Positions 1 to 6,691 are shown, numbered from the stretch's first letter. The stretch: 16,293 nucleotides of DNA from an uncultured Clostridia bacterium (GCA_947254025.1 CAMYBS010000025.1:1-16293); one strand, 5' to 3'. Numbers and translations: made by a program. The notes: a model not told the origin generated them from the letters alone.

Positions 1-2
1 TG

Positions 3-545
3 AGAGCAATGACACAAACAAACCTTCAATCAGCATTTGGAGGAGAATCACAAGCACACATGCGTTACCTTTACTGGGCAGGAGCTGCAGAAAAGGAAGG
101 CTTCAAGAACGTAGCAAGATTATTTGAAGCAACAGCAGAAGCAGAGAGAGTTCACGCTCATCTACACTTCAGAGCAATGAAAGACTTAGAAGGTGACTTC
201 ACAGTAACATCAGGAGCAGGTTTCGGAGATCACGGAACATCAAAAAACTTACTTGCAGCAGCAGGTGGAGAACACTTTGAACATACAGAAATGTATCCAA
301 GTTACATATTAGTAGCTGAAGAGCAAGGCGAAAAAGCCGCTGTATCAGCAATGAAATTCGCAGTTGAAGCAGAAAAAGTACACGAAAAATTATTCTTAAA
401 AGCAAAAGAATATGTTGATCAAGGCAAGGACCTAGAAGTATCTAAGATATATCTATGCCCAGTATGCGGTTTCATCTCACTAACAGGTGAAGAAGAAAAG
501 TGCCCTATCTGCAGTGCACCAGCATCAAAATTTGTTGAATATTAA
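3..545 (+). CDS. rbr: Rubrerythrin (5' end one base outside window)
   Basis: Non-haem iron peroxidase of anaerobes that reduces H2O2 in the cytoplasm using electrons passed through its rubredoxin domain. Numbering from the first ATG visible (position 9, 178 residues): the N-terminal ferritin-like four-helix domain (about 1-135) carries Glu13, the ExxH pair Glu46/His49, the Glu88/Glu91/Glu94 cluster and Glu122/His125, a full diiron set. The C-terminal rubredoxin-type knuckle has Cys150/Cys153 and Cys165/Cys168. The frame stays open to the left edge as (?)TG-AGA-GCA-ATG. If the missing base is A, the protein begins M-R-A-M-T, resembling many clostridial rubrerythrins, so I treat the gene as cut by one base. 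Its ribosome-binding site is outside the window. A strong terminator follows, so it is not co-transcribed with murA. Family assignment is secure; only the start is uncertain. Confidence 0.95.
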   Translation, partial: RAMTQTNLQSAFGGESQAHMRYLYWAGAAEKEGFKNVARLFEATAEAERVHAHLHFRAMKDLEGDFTVTSGAGFGDHGTSKNLLAAAGGEHFEHTEMYPSYILVAEEQGEKAAVSAMKFAVEAEKVHEKLFLKAKEYVDQGKDLEVSKIYLCPVCGFISLTGEEEKCPICSAPASKFVEY

Positions 546-572
546 TACCCTTTAATCAAGAAGTACTTATTG

Positions 573-605
573 AGTTCTCACACGCAATGTGTGGGAACTT
601 TTTTT
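573..605 (+). terminator. Rho-independent terminator after rubrerythrin
   Basis: An 11-bp stem (573-583 with 589-599, one G-U pair) around the 5-nt loop GCAAT is followed by a T-run. It lies 28 nt after the rubrerythrin stop and separates it from murA. Confidence 0.9.
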
Positions 606-635
606 ATGAAAATAGTAGAATTATTTTAACATATG

Positions 636-644
636 TGATAAAAT
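636..644 (+). promoter_or_regulatory. Extended -10 promoter of murA-mreB
   Basis: TGA-TAAAAT fits the extended -10 form (TGn plus -10 hexamer), and no good -35 hexamer lies 16-18 nt upstream. The 14-mer ATATGTGATAAAAT (631-644) recurs exactly in the promoter at 7807-7820. It lies 31 nt before the TTG start of murA. Confidence 0.5.
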
Positions 645-675
645 AGTACTGATTAATATAGAAAGAGGTAATTCA

Positions 676-1944
676 TTGGCAAAGTTACTTATACAAGAAT
701 CGAATCCTTTGCTTGGAACAGTAAGAGTCAGCGGTGCAAAGAACGCCGCTCTGCCTATACTTGCTGCGACTATACTTGGCACTGAAGACATCATACTAGA
801 GGACCTACCTAAGCTTAAAGACGTCGAAGTTATGTGCGAAGTACTTTCATCCTTAGGAGCAACGATTGAAAAGATAAACGAACATACAATTAAAATAAAT
901 TCAAACACTATTAATAAATACGAAGTAGACTACCAACTAATGCATAAGATGAGAGCATCCTTCATCGTTATGGGCGCGCTTATAGGCAGGATGGGTAAGG
1001 CAAGAAGCTCTATGCCGGGAGGCTGTGCGATAGGAGCAAGGCCGGTTGATTTGCACCTAAAAGGTTTTAGATCACTTGGCGTCAACGTCGATGTTGAGGA
1101 GAATGATGAGTACACAGACATCTTCGCTCACGCAGACAACCTTGCAGGCAATAAAATTTACCTAGACTTCCCCTCAGTTGGTGCGACACAAAATATCATC
1201 TTAGCTGCCGTACTTGCACAAGGCGAGACCGTTATCGATAACGCGGCGATGGAGCCCGAAATCGTTGACATGGTTAACTTCTTAAACAAGATGGGCGCGA
1301 AGATATACGGAGCAGGTACGTCGACTATACGTATTAGAGGTGTTGAAAAGCTTTTTGGCGCGACTCATCAAATCATGCCGGACAGGATAGAGGCAGGCAC
1401 TTTTATGGTGGCTGCAGCTGCAACACACGGCGACATCATACTTAATAATGTCATAGTAAGTCATATGAGACCAGTCATAGCTAAACTACGCGAGGCAGGC
1501 TGCGACATATATGAAGACACTGACACTTTAAGGATAGTTGCAACAAAGAAGCTTAAACCGATTAAGGTAAAGACACTTCCATATCCAGGCTTCCCAACAG
1601 ATATGCAAGCACAGTTTATGGCGCTTGAGACCATCATCGAAGGTAAGTCAGAGGTTATAGAGACAGTTTTTGAAAACAGATTTATGCACGTTGATGAGCT
1701 AAGAAAGCTTGGCGCCAATATTGACGTAGAAGACAGAACAGCGACAGTTAAAGGCGTAGAGAAGCTTCACGGCGCAGAAGTTAGGGCGACAGACCTTAGA
1801 GCCGGAGCAGCCCTTGTCATAGCGGCGCTATGCGCAAGTGGCGATACTAAGCTATCGGACATATACCATATCGACAGAGGATATGAAGATTTTGAAGAGA
1901 AATTTAGATCTTTAGGCGCAAAAGTCTATAGAGTAGAGGAATAA
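676..1944 (+). CDS. murA: UDP-N-acetylglucosamine 1-carboxyvinyltransferase (MurA)
   Basis: First committed step of peptidoglycan synthesis: transfers enolpyruvate from PEP to UDP-GlcNAc in the cytoplasm; the target of fosfomycin. The 422-residue protein has the usual family length (about 420). The N-terminal GAKNAALPIL segment carries the Lys22-Asn23 pair. Catalytic Cys117 sits in PGGCAIGARPVDLH, so it is the Cys (fosfomycin-sensitive) form rather than the Asp form. The start is TTG at 676, preceded by GAAAGAGGT at 661-669; the protein then reads MAKLLIQESN. The stop TAA at 1942-1944 overlaps the ribosome-binding site of mreB, so the two genes form an operon. In spore-forming relatives spoIID follows murA; here mreB follows directly. 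Identification is secure. Whether it is the murAA or murAB paralogue rests on context, and the mbl neighbour favours the murAA position. Confidence 0.96.
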   Translation: MAKLLIQESNPLLGTVRVSGAKNAALPILAATILGTEDIILEDLPKLKDVEVMCEVLSSLGATIEKINEHTIKINSNTINKYEVDYQLMHKMRASFIVMGALIGRMGKARSSMPGGCAIGARPVDLHLKGFRSLGVNVDVEENDEYTDIFAHADNLAGNKIYLDFPSVGATQNIILAAVLAQGETVIDNAAMEPEIVDMVNFLNKMGAKIYGAGTSTIRIRGVEKLFGATHQIMPDRIEAGTFMVAAAATHGDIILNNVIVSHMRPVIAKLREAGCDIYEDTDTLRIVATKKLKPIKVKTLPYPGFPTDMQAQFMALETIIEGKSEVIETVFENRFMHVDELRKLGANIDVEDRTATVKGVEKLHGAEVRATDLRAGAALVIAALCASGDTKLSDIYHIDRGYEDFEEKFRSLGAKVYRVEE

Positions 1945-1955
1945 GGAGGATACGC

Positions 1956-2981
1956 ATGGGATTAAGATCTGATGTAGGCATTGACTTAGGTACAGCTAGT
2001 GTACTTGTTTATGTAAAAGGAAAAGGCATAGTACTTAAAGAACCGTCTGTCGTTGCGATAGACCAATATACAAATAAATTCTTGGCAGTTGGCGAAGAAG
2101 CAAGAAAGATGCTTGGCAGAACACCAGGCAACATCGTCGCTATAAGACCGCTTAGAGAAGGAGTTATCTCTGACTACAGCGTTACACAAAGAATGCTTAA
2201 ATACTTCATACAAAAGGCACTTGGCAGAATGCTTTTCAAGCCAAGACTAATTGTTTGCGTTCCAAGCGGATGTACAGAAGTTGAAAAGAGAGCGGTTATT
2301 GAAGCTGCAAACGAAGCAGGCGCAATCAAGACCTACCTTATCGAAGAACCTATCGCGGCAGCTATAGGTGCAGGACTTGACATCACACAACCTAACGGCA
2401 ACATGATCATAGATATAGGCGGCGGTACAACAGACATCGCAGTTATATCACTTGGAGGCATCGTTGTAAGTAAGTCCATCAAGGTGGCAGGTGACAATTG
2501 CGACGAAGCAATCACAAAGTACATTAGAAAGAAATTCAAGATGATGATAGGCGAGAGATCATCCGAAGAGCTAAAGGTAACTATAGGCTGCGCTTATCCA
2601 CTTGAAGAAGAGCAATACATGGAAGTTAAGGGCAGAAATCTTATGAGCGGTCTACCTATGAACGTTGTTGTTTCATCAACAGATATGCTTGAAGCGCTTA
2701 AAGAGCCGGTTCAAGAGATCATCGAGGCAGTTCATACAGTGCTTGAGAGAACACCACCTGAGCTTGCAGCCGACATCTCTGGCAGAGGCATAATACTTAC
2801 AGGTGGCGGAGCTTGTTTGAAAGGCCTTGATACACTTGTTACAGAGCAAACAGGTATACCATGCAGAGTTGCTGAAGATCCAGTAGAGTGCGTTGCTATA
2901 GGTACAGGTAAGTCACTTGATTGGGTAGAGATACTTGAGAAGTCAAACAACAAAAGCGGTGCGAGCGTAAGATTTAGATAA
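1956..2981 (+). CDS. mbl: Rod-shape actin homologue MreB/Mbl
   Basis: Bacterial actin that forms ATP-dependent filaments under the membrane and guides the elongation machinery of the cell wall. The 341 residues show the actin-fold landmarks in order: phosphate-1 loop DLGTAS (10-15), phosphate-2 loop DIGGGTTDIAVIS (153-165) and adenosine loop GRGIILTGGGACLKGL (277-292). The start is ATG with AAGGAGG at 1943-1949, six nt upstream. It is coupled to murA with an 11-nt gap. MreB proper usually sits beside mreC/mreD, whereas Mbl in Bacillus and clostridia lies downstream of murAA with spoIID, spoIIQ and spoIIID between. I therefore favour Mbl, by inference from neighbourhood. The C-terminal tail (about 325-341, ending SGASVRFR) is basic and may be flexible. 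A terminator 44 nt after the stop ends the unit. Confidence 0.9.
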   Translation: MGLRSDVGIDLGTASVLVYVKGKGIVLKEPSVVAIDQYTNKFLAVGEEARKMLGRTPGNIVAIRPLREGVISDYSVTQRMLKYFIQKALGRMLFKPRLIVCVPSGCTEVEKRAVIEAANEAGAIKTYLIEEPIAAAIGAGLDITQPNGNMIIDIGGGTTDIAVISLGGIVVSKSIKVAGDNCDEAITKYIRKKFKMMIGERSSEELKVTIGCAYPLEEEQYMEVKGRNLMSGLPMNVVVSSTDMLEALKEPVQEIIEAVHTVLERTPPELAADISGRGIILTGGGACLKGLDTLVTEQTGIPCRVAEDPVECVAIGTGKSLDWVEILEKSNNKSGASVRFR

Positions 2982-3025
2982 TTTTATCTATACTTATAGG
3001 ACAAACTATTAATATTATTTATACA

Positions 3026-3057
3026 AGAGCGGTTATTGATATAACTGCTCTTTTTTT
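3026..3057 (+). terminator. Rho-independent terminator after mreB
   Basis: An 11-bp stem (3026-3036 with 3041-3051, one G-U pair) with loop TGAT is followed by a T-run. The next gene's promoter overlaps this hairpin. Confidence 0.9.
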
Positions 3058-3065
3058 GGTATAAT
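3036..3065 (+). promoter_or_regulatory. Promoter of the arsenosugar-type cassette
   Basis: TTGATA (3036-3041), an 18-bp spacer and TATAAT (3060-3065), with TGG directly before the -10 giving an extended -10. The -35 lies in the loop and right arm of the preceding terminator, and the spacer contains its T-run. Confidence 0.75.
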
Positions 3066-3100
3066 AGTAGTGGCAAGCATTATAAAAAGGAGGAATAAAA

Positions 3101-3439
3101 ATGAGTCAATATTTTGAAAGAAAAGATTTACAAGAATTCGGCAGAGGCGCTTTAGGCGAACTTAATAAAGAGATGTGGGATAATTTCATGAAGTATTACG
3201 CAAGTGTATACCAAGACAGCAAGCTAACAGCTAGAGAAAAATCACTTATCGCACTTGCAGTTGCACACGCTATCCACTGCCCATATTGCATCGAAGCATA
3301 CACAACAGCATGCCTAGACCAAGGCTACACTAAAGAAGAAATGATGGAAGCAGTTCACGTTGCAAGTTCTATCACAGGAGGAGCAGTACTTGCTTACTCA
3401 ACTCAAATGAAGAAACTTGCTGACGAGATGGAGATGTAA
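3101..3439 (+). CDS. AhpD-like / carboxymuconolactone-decarboxylase-family protein of the arsenosugar cassette
   Basis: Small helical AhpD-fold protein of 112 residues. The CxxC pair Cys60-Pro-Tyr-Cys63 within EKSLIALAVAHAIHCPYC is the redox motif of the alkylhydroperoxidase family. Pairing with an ArsS-type radical SAM gene one base downstream is the hallmark of the family described as arsenosugar biosynthesis-associated peroxidase-like protein. The true substrate is not known to me, and a peroxidase role is extrapolated from AhpD. The start is ATG with AAAGGAGG at 3086-3093, seven nt upstream. The stop TAA (3437-3439) abuts the TTG start of arsS, so translation is probably coupled. The fold and the cassette membership are well supported; the biochemical activity is not. 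Confidence 0.85.
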   Translation: MSQYFERKDLQEFGRGALGELNKEMWDNFMKYYASVYQDSKLTAREKSLIALAVAHAIHCPYCIEAYTTACLDQGYTKEEMMEAVHVASSITGGAVLAYSTQMKKLADEMEM

Positions 3440-4408
3440 TTGTCTTATCTAAAGAGCTTACAAGAAGCAGTCCAGCCATTTGCAAAGACGGTTGGGTATG
3501 ATATTTTAGCTAAGGAGCCAAAGACCCTGCAGTTAAACATAACGAGGAAGTGCAACCTTGCGTGCAAGCACTGTCACGTCGAGGCCTCGCCTGCAAGAGA
3601 TGAGGATATGGATATGAAGACTGCACAGAGGGCTATGGAGTTACTAAGGAAGTGGAATTTCACAACTCTTGATATAACAGGCGGCGCGCCAGAGATGAGC
3701 AGAGTTTATAAGTACCTCATCGAGACAGCCTCGTCTATGGGTAAGAAGCTTATGACTAGAAGTAACCTTACCATCTTTTTGGATGAAGAGTACAAGGACT
3801 TACCTGAGTTTTTAAAAGAGCACAAGGTAGAGATCATCGCTTCACTGCCATTTTACGAGGAAGTAAAGACTGACAAAGTTAGAGGCATAGGTGTCTTTCA
3901 TGACTCAATCGAGGTATTGCAAAGGCTATGCACTCTTGGCTATGGTAGAGATGAAGAACTGCAGCTGAACCTTGTATATAACCCGAGCGGAGCCATGATA
4001 CCAGCAGGTCAAGAGGAGCTTGAGGCGATATATAGGACCAAGCTTAAAGAGGGGTATGACATCGACTTTAACAATCTATACAGCATGACAAATGCACCTA
4101 TAGGCCGCTTTGGCGAGTGGTTAGATAAGTCGGGCAATATGCAAAAGTACTTAGGAAGGCTATGCACTGCCTTCAATCCAGCGACTGTCGATGCACTTAT
4201 GTGCCTTGACACGCTCTCGGTTGACTACGACGGCAGCCTTCACGACTGCGACTTTAACCTTGCACTCGGAATGAAGATATCAGGGGAGCACAAGAGCATC
4301 TTCGACATCGAAAAAGAAGATTTAATCGGAAGAAAAATTAGAACAATGAACCATTGCTACTCATGTACCGCAGGAAGTGGTTCCTCATGAGGTGGAGCAT
4401 TGGAGTAG
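3440..4408 (+). CDS. arsS: Arsenosugar-biosynthesis radical SAM selenoprotein ArsS (TGA 4388-4390 read as Sec)
   Basis: Radical SAM enzyme with a C-terminal Cys-rich domain, linked in the family to building arsenosugars from methylated arsenic. The radical SAM cluster motif is Cys38-x3-Cys42-x2-Cys45 (TRKCNLACKHCH), followed by GGAPE (81-85), a SAM-binding element. The Cys-rich part includes Cys242, Cys255, Cys270 and HCYSCTAGSGSS (305-316). At 4388-4390 the frame meets TGA and then reads Gly-Gly-Ala-Leu-Glu and TAG. Family members normally end CTAG(A/S)GSS-Cys-Gly-Gly, so TGA stands exactly at a conserved Cys. This protein family is known to include selenoproteins, so I read residue 317 as selenocysteine and the full length as 322. 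A SECIS-like hairpin follows. The start is TTG at 3440, directly after the upstream stop, with only a weak GATGGAGATG as ribosome-binding site. No arsM is in the window, and the substrate is not proven. Confidence 0.88.
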
Positions 4409-4418
4409 TTACTCACAG
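4391..4418 (+). promoter_or_regulatory. Putative bacterial SECIS element for ArsS
   Basis: Directly after the TGA: GAGT (4403-4406) pairs with ACTC (4411-4414) around the loop AGTT (4407-4410). A lower helix TTG (4400-4402) pairs with CAG (4416-4418) past a bulged A4415. The loop starts 17 nt after the TGA and has G at its second position followed by T, matching the bacterial SECIS rules (a loop 16-37 nt downstream with an early G). The gene's TAG terminator is partly inside this loop. The folding was done by eye. Confidence 0.65.
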
Positions 4419-4422
4419 GGAG

Positions 4423-4453
4423 GCTTTCTGTCATATGACGGGAAGCTTTTTTT
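4423..4453 (+). terminator. Rho-independent terminator after arsS
   Basis: An 11-bp stem (4423-4433 with 4436-4446, two G-U pairs) with a very short loop is followed by seven T. It is separate from, but close to, the SECIS-like hairpin. Confidence 0.85.
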
Positions 4454-4498
4454 ATATCTTATCTATATATTAAGCTGCTTTTTAATCTTAGGGAGCCA

Positions 4499-4555
4499 GC
4501 TACTATATAGCAAGCCCGCTACTATATAGCTCGCCTACTACTATGTACTTCGCTT
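4499..4555. repeat. Decaying 19-bp tandem repeat, about three copies
   Basis: GCTACTATATAGC occurs exactly at 4499-4511 and 4518-4530, a period of 19. A third unit at 4537-4555 matches the second at about 14 of 19 positions, and further decay is possible to about 4590. Each good unit has GCTA/TAGC arms that could form a small hairpin. It lies in the roughly 280-nt gap between arsS and flavodoxin, upstream of the flavodoxin promoter. Function unknown. Confidence 0.6.
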
Positions 4556-4620
4556 CTTATCTCTTATGCGCTTCTTAATACATAGCGTTTCACTTATATA
4601 AAAATATTTGCAAAATACTC

Positions 4621-4649
4621 TTGCTTTTTATAAAAATATATTGTATAAT
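4621..4649 (+). promoter_or_regulatory. Promoter of flavodoxin
   Basis: TTGCTT (4621-4626), a 17-bp spacer and TATAAT (4644-4649), 38 nt before the ATG. Confidence 0.7.
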
Positions 4650-4687
4650 GAATTCAGTTAGCAATGACTAACAAAAGGAGGTTTTTT

Positions 4688-5107
4688 ATGAAAGCGAGCG
4701 TAATATTCTGGTCAGGCACAGGCAACACAGAAGCTATGGCGAACGAAATCGCTGCAAAGCTTAAAGAGCTAGGTGCAGATACTAAACTATTGACAGTTGA
4801 AGAAGCAAGTGTTGACGATGCAAAGGACGCAGATTTACTTGCATTAGGCTGTCCAGCAATGGGAGCAGAAGAACTTGAAGAAGACTACTTCAGACCTTAC
4901 TTTGACAGCATCAAAGACGTGATCAAAGACAAAAAAGTTGCTATCTTCGGTTCATACGAGTGGAACAGTGGAGAGTGGATGGACCTTTGGAAAAACGAAT
5001 GCGCTGACAGCGGCATCGCAGTTGTAGATGCACTTATCGCATATGACCATCCAGATGCAGATGCACTAGCTAAGTGCAGAGAACTTGCAGAAAAATTAAT
5101 GAAGTAA
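4688..5107 (+). CDS. Flavodoxin (short-chain)
   Basis: FMN-binding low-potential electron carrier of the cytoplasm, interchangeable with ferredoxin in many anaerobes. The 139 residues match short-chain clostridial flavodoxins (about 138). The FMN phosphate loop is SGTGNTEAMA (9-18). The 50s loop GCPAMGAEELEE (55-66) and the 90s loop GSYEWNSGEWM (88-98), with Trp92, wrap the isoalloxazine. I start at ATG 4688 because AAAGGAGG (4674-4681) lies six nt before it. The in-frame ATG at 4664 would put that ribosome-binding site inside the gene. The gene has its own promoter and a bidirectional terminator. Its closeness to the radical SAM gene arsS makes it a candidate electron donor for that enzyme, an inference only. 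Confidence 0.93.
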   Translation: MKASVIFWSGTGNTEAMANEIAAKLKELGADTKLLTVEEASVDDAKDADLLALGCPAMGAEELEEDYFRPYFDSIKDVIKDKKVAIFGSYEWNSGEWMDLWKNECADSGIAVVDALIAYDHPDADALAKCRELAEKLMK

Positions 5108-5154
5108 TTATCAAGGAGTGCTAAGCCCCCTTGGCGCCCCTTGTACATATATAA

Positions 5155-5180
5155 AAAAACTGCCCGCGAAGGCAGTTTTT
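5155..5180. terminator. Bidirectional terminator between flavodoxin and the ZIP gene
   Basis: A perfect 10-bp stem AAAAACTGCC / GGCAGTTTTT with loop CGCGAA has A-runs on one side and T-runs on the other, so it can end transcripts from both strands. A second, imperfect hairpin (about 5112-5142, CAAGGAGTGC pairing with GCGCCCCTTG, one mismatch) lies between it and the flavodoxin stop. Confidence 0.85.
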
Positions 5181-5195
5181 GTATCGTATGGAGTT

Positions 5196-5969
5196 TTATC
5201 CTAGTAGTATATCTAAGACCATCATGATGACGAAACCAAAGATGATGCCGTATGTGGCTTCTCTTTCGTAGCCTTTTGAGTGCGTCTCTGGAATGATTTC
5301 GTCGCAGATAACGAATAGCATCGCTCCTGCAGCTGAGGCAAGTACTACTGGAAGTACAGGCTTAAACACATTAACAAGGCCAAATCCAAGAGCGGCGCCT
5401 ACAGGCTCAACTAAGCCAGTTAGTGCAGCAACTATGAAGGCATACTTCACAGAGTATTTCTCACGCACAAGACTCAGCGCAACGGCTAGACCCTCAGGCA
5501 TATTTTGAATGCCTATACCAAGGGCAAGCGCAAGACCGTCACTAATGTTCTCAGTACCAAAGCCTACACCTGTTGCCATACCTTCAGGGAAGTTGTGTAT
5601 GGTTATCGCAATGATGAATAACCAGATCTCACTAAGTGATGATGAGACACCTTCGCGTCTTTTGTCGATAAGGTGCTCGTGCGGCGAGTACTTGTCAATC
5701 ATGTCAATGATGAAGGCGCCAAATAAGATACCTAGTGAAGTGATTATAACAGCTTTGAAGTCGCCACCACCATATTCAATCGATGGCATAACAAGCGAAA
5801 AGCAAGTCGCAGCTAGCATGATACCTGCTGCAAAGCCAAGCATCATATCTAAAAGCTTCTGTGATACATTCTTAGTAAAAAATACGGGCACAGCACCTAA
5901 GGCAGTCATTAGACCTGGAAAGACAAGTCCTATTGCGATGGTAGCCTCCCTACTTAATAAATTGTTCAT
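5196..5969 (-). CDS. ZIP family metal transporter (GufA-like)
   Basis: Inner-membrane transporter of divalent metals such as Zn, Mn or Fe into the cytoplasm. The 257 residues are almost entirely hydrophobic, with about eight membrane segments. The metal-site signatures are HNFPEG (125-130) in the fourth helix and QNMPEG (155-160) in the fifth; the Gln in the second is usual for GufA-type members. A short loop with HEH (about 97-99) precedes them, and Asp223, Glu224 and Glu228 lie in a late helix. The start ATG (5969 on the minus strand) has AAGGGGA seven nt upstream. It is convergent with flavodoxin and divergent from the hemerythrin-like gene. The metal cannot be deduced. The open frames on the opposite strand here are shadows. 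Confidence 0.9.
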   Translation of the reverse strand: MNNLLSREATIAIGLVFPGLMTALGAVPVFFTKNVSQKLLDMMLGFAAGIMLAATCFSLVMPSIEYGGGDFKAVIITSLGILFGAFIIDMIDKYSPHEHLIDKRREGVSSSLSEIWLFIIAITIHNFPEGMATGVGFGTENISDGLALALGIGIQNMPEGLAVALSLVREKYSVKYAFIVAALTGLVEPVGAALGFGLVNVFKPVLPVVLASAAGAMLFVICDEIIPETHSKGYEREATYGIIFGFVIMMVLDILLG

Positions 5970-6003
5970 ATGTGCATCCCCTTAAGATAATTTATTTAAG
6001 AGC

Positions 6004-6032
6004 ATTTTATTATAAAATATTTTAAAAGTCAA
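6004..6032 (-). promoter_or_regulatory. Promoter of the ZIP transporter gene
   Basis: On the minus strand: TTGACT (6032-6027), a 17-bp spacer and TAAAAT (6009-6004), followed after 34 bp by the ATG. The intergenic gap to the divergent hemerythrin-like gene is only about 100 bp. A TATAAA at 6042-6047 could be the other gene's -10, without a convincing -35. Confidence 0.65.
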
Positions 6033-6070
6033 GAAAAAGGGTATAAAGAACTTAAAAGGAGTTGAAAAAG

Positions 6071-6622
6071 ATGTATTATATAGATACACTTAAAAGCGAA
6101 CACGAACATATAATTAAACTCACAGACCATATACTTAAAGTTTCAAAAGACATCTTGCACGGCACAGTAAATGCTAGTGATATATTGACCATAACAGATG
6201 TGATTAGAAACTATGCAGATAAATATCATCACAAAAAAGAAGAGGATCTAGTCTTCAAAGCTATGCTAGAATATCTTGGCGAGCTTGCTGAGAAACTTGT
6301 TACAAGCGGCATGCTTGTTGAGCACGACCTAGCACGTTACGAGCGCATGATGATAGAATTTAGTCTTGAAAGCTACGAAAAAGATAAATCAGATGAGGCG
6401 CGCCTTGAACTCATAGGCCACCTTATGAGCTATCGCTCGCTACTTATTAGACACGCAGATAAAGAGAACAAGGTTGTATATCCATTTGCAATGAAGAACT
6501 TGCCAGAAGATGTGCAAAGAAAACTTGACGAAGAGACAAGGGTCTTCGAAGAAGAAAACAAAGAACAAAGAGAAAAGTACTTAAAGATCATAAACGATTT
6601 TGAATTGGTAACAATTTTATAA
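6071..6622 (+). CDS. Hemerythrin-like domain protein
   Basis: Cytoplasmic four-helix protein that probably binds a non-haem diiron centre, with a role in oxygen, NO or iron handling in anaerobes. The 183 residues show the His/Glu pattern: His11/His13/His20 in the first helix, His53-His54-x2-Glu57-Glu58 in the second, Glu84-His85 in the third, and His117 then RHADKENKVVYPFA (His128, Glu132) in the fourth. The C-terminal 40 residues are highly charged and likely coiled. I start at ATG 6071 because AAAGGAG (6055-6061) sits nine nt before it; the in-frame TTG at 6062 would touch that site. It is flanked by a divergent ZIP gene and followed by a terminator 21 nt after the stop. The ligand and reaction are not proven. 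Confidence 0.85.
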   Translation: MYYIDTLKSEHEHIIKLTDHILKVSKDILHGTVNASDILTITDVIRNYADKYHHKKEEDLVFKAMLEYLGELAEKLVTSGMLVEHDLARYERMMIEFSLESYEKDKSDEARLELIGHLMSYRSLLIRHADKENKVVYPFAMKNLPEDVQRKLDEETRVFEEENKEQREKYLKIINDFELVTIL

Positions 6623-6643
6623 GGAATTTAATAAAAATGATTC

Positions 6644-6690
6644 AATGCTACTCATTGAGCTTATAGCTTAAGGGTAGCATTTTAATTTTG
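6644..6690 (+). terminator. Terminator after the hemerythrin-like gene
   Basis: AATGCTAC (6644-6651) pairs with GTAGCATT (6674-6681). An inner helix TTGAGC/GCTTAA around TTATA extends the stem. A T-rich tract (TTAATTTT) follows. Confidence 0.75.
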
Positions 6691-6691
6691 C

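Noticed and set aside
4388..4390. TGA as the ordinary stop of arsS
   Set aside because: The five codons after it (Gly-Gly-Ala-Leu-Glu) continue the family's conserved tail, the TGA falls on the conserved Cys position, and a SECIS-like hairpin follows. Read as a plain stop, this would all be coincidence.
4499..4590. CRISPR-like array
   Set aside because: The unit is a contiguous 19-bp tandem with no spacers, only about three copies, and no cas genes nearby.
4664..4687. Upstream ATG for flavodoxin adding eight residues (MTNKRRFF)
   Set aside because: The AAAGGAGG ribosome-binding site lies inside that extension and is well spaced only for the ATG at 4688; the extension is unlike flavodoxin N-termini.
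5293..5985. Two long open frames on the plus strand opposite the ZIP gene
   Set aside because: They are low-complexity Ser/Ala/Pro translations without ribosome-binding sites, while the minus-strand frame has clear ZIP motifs, a promoter and a ribosome-binding site.
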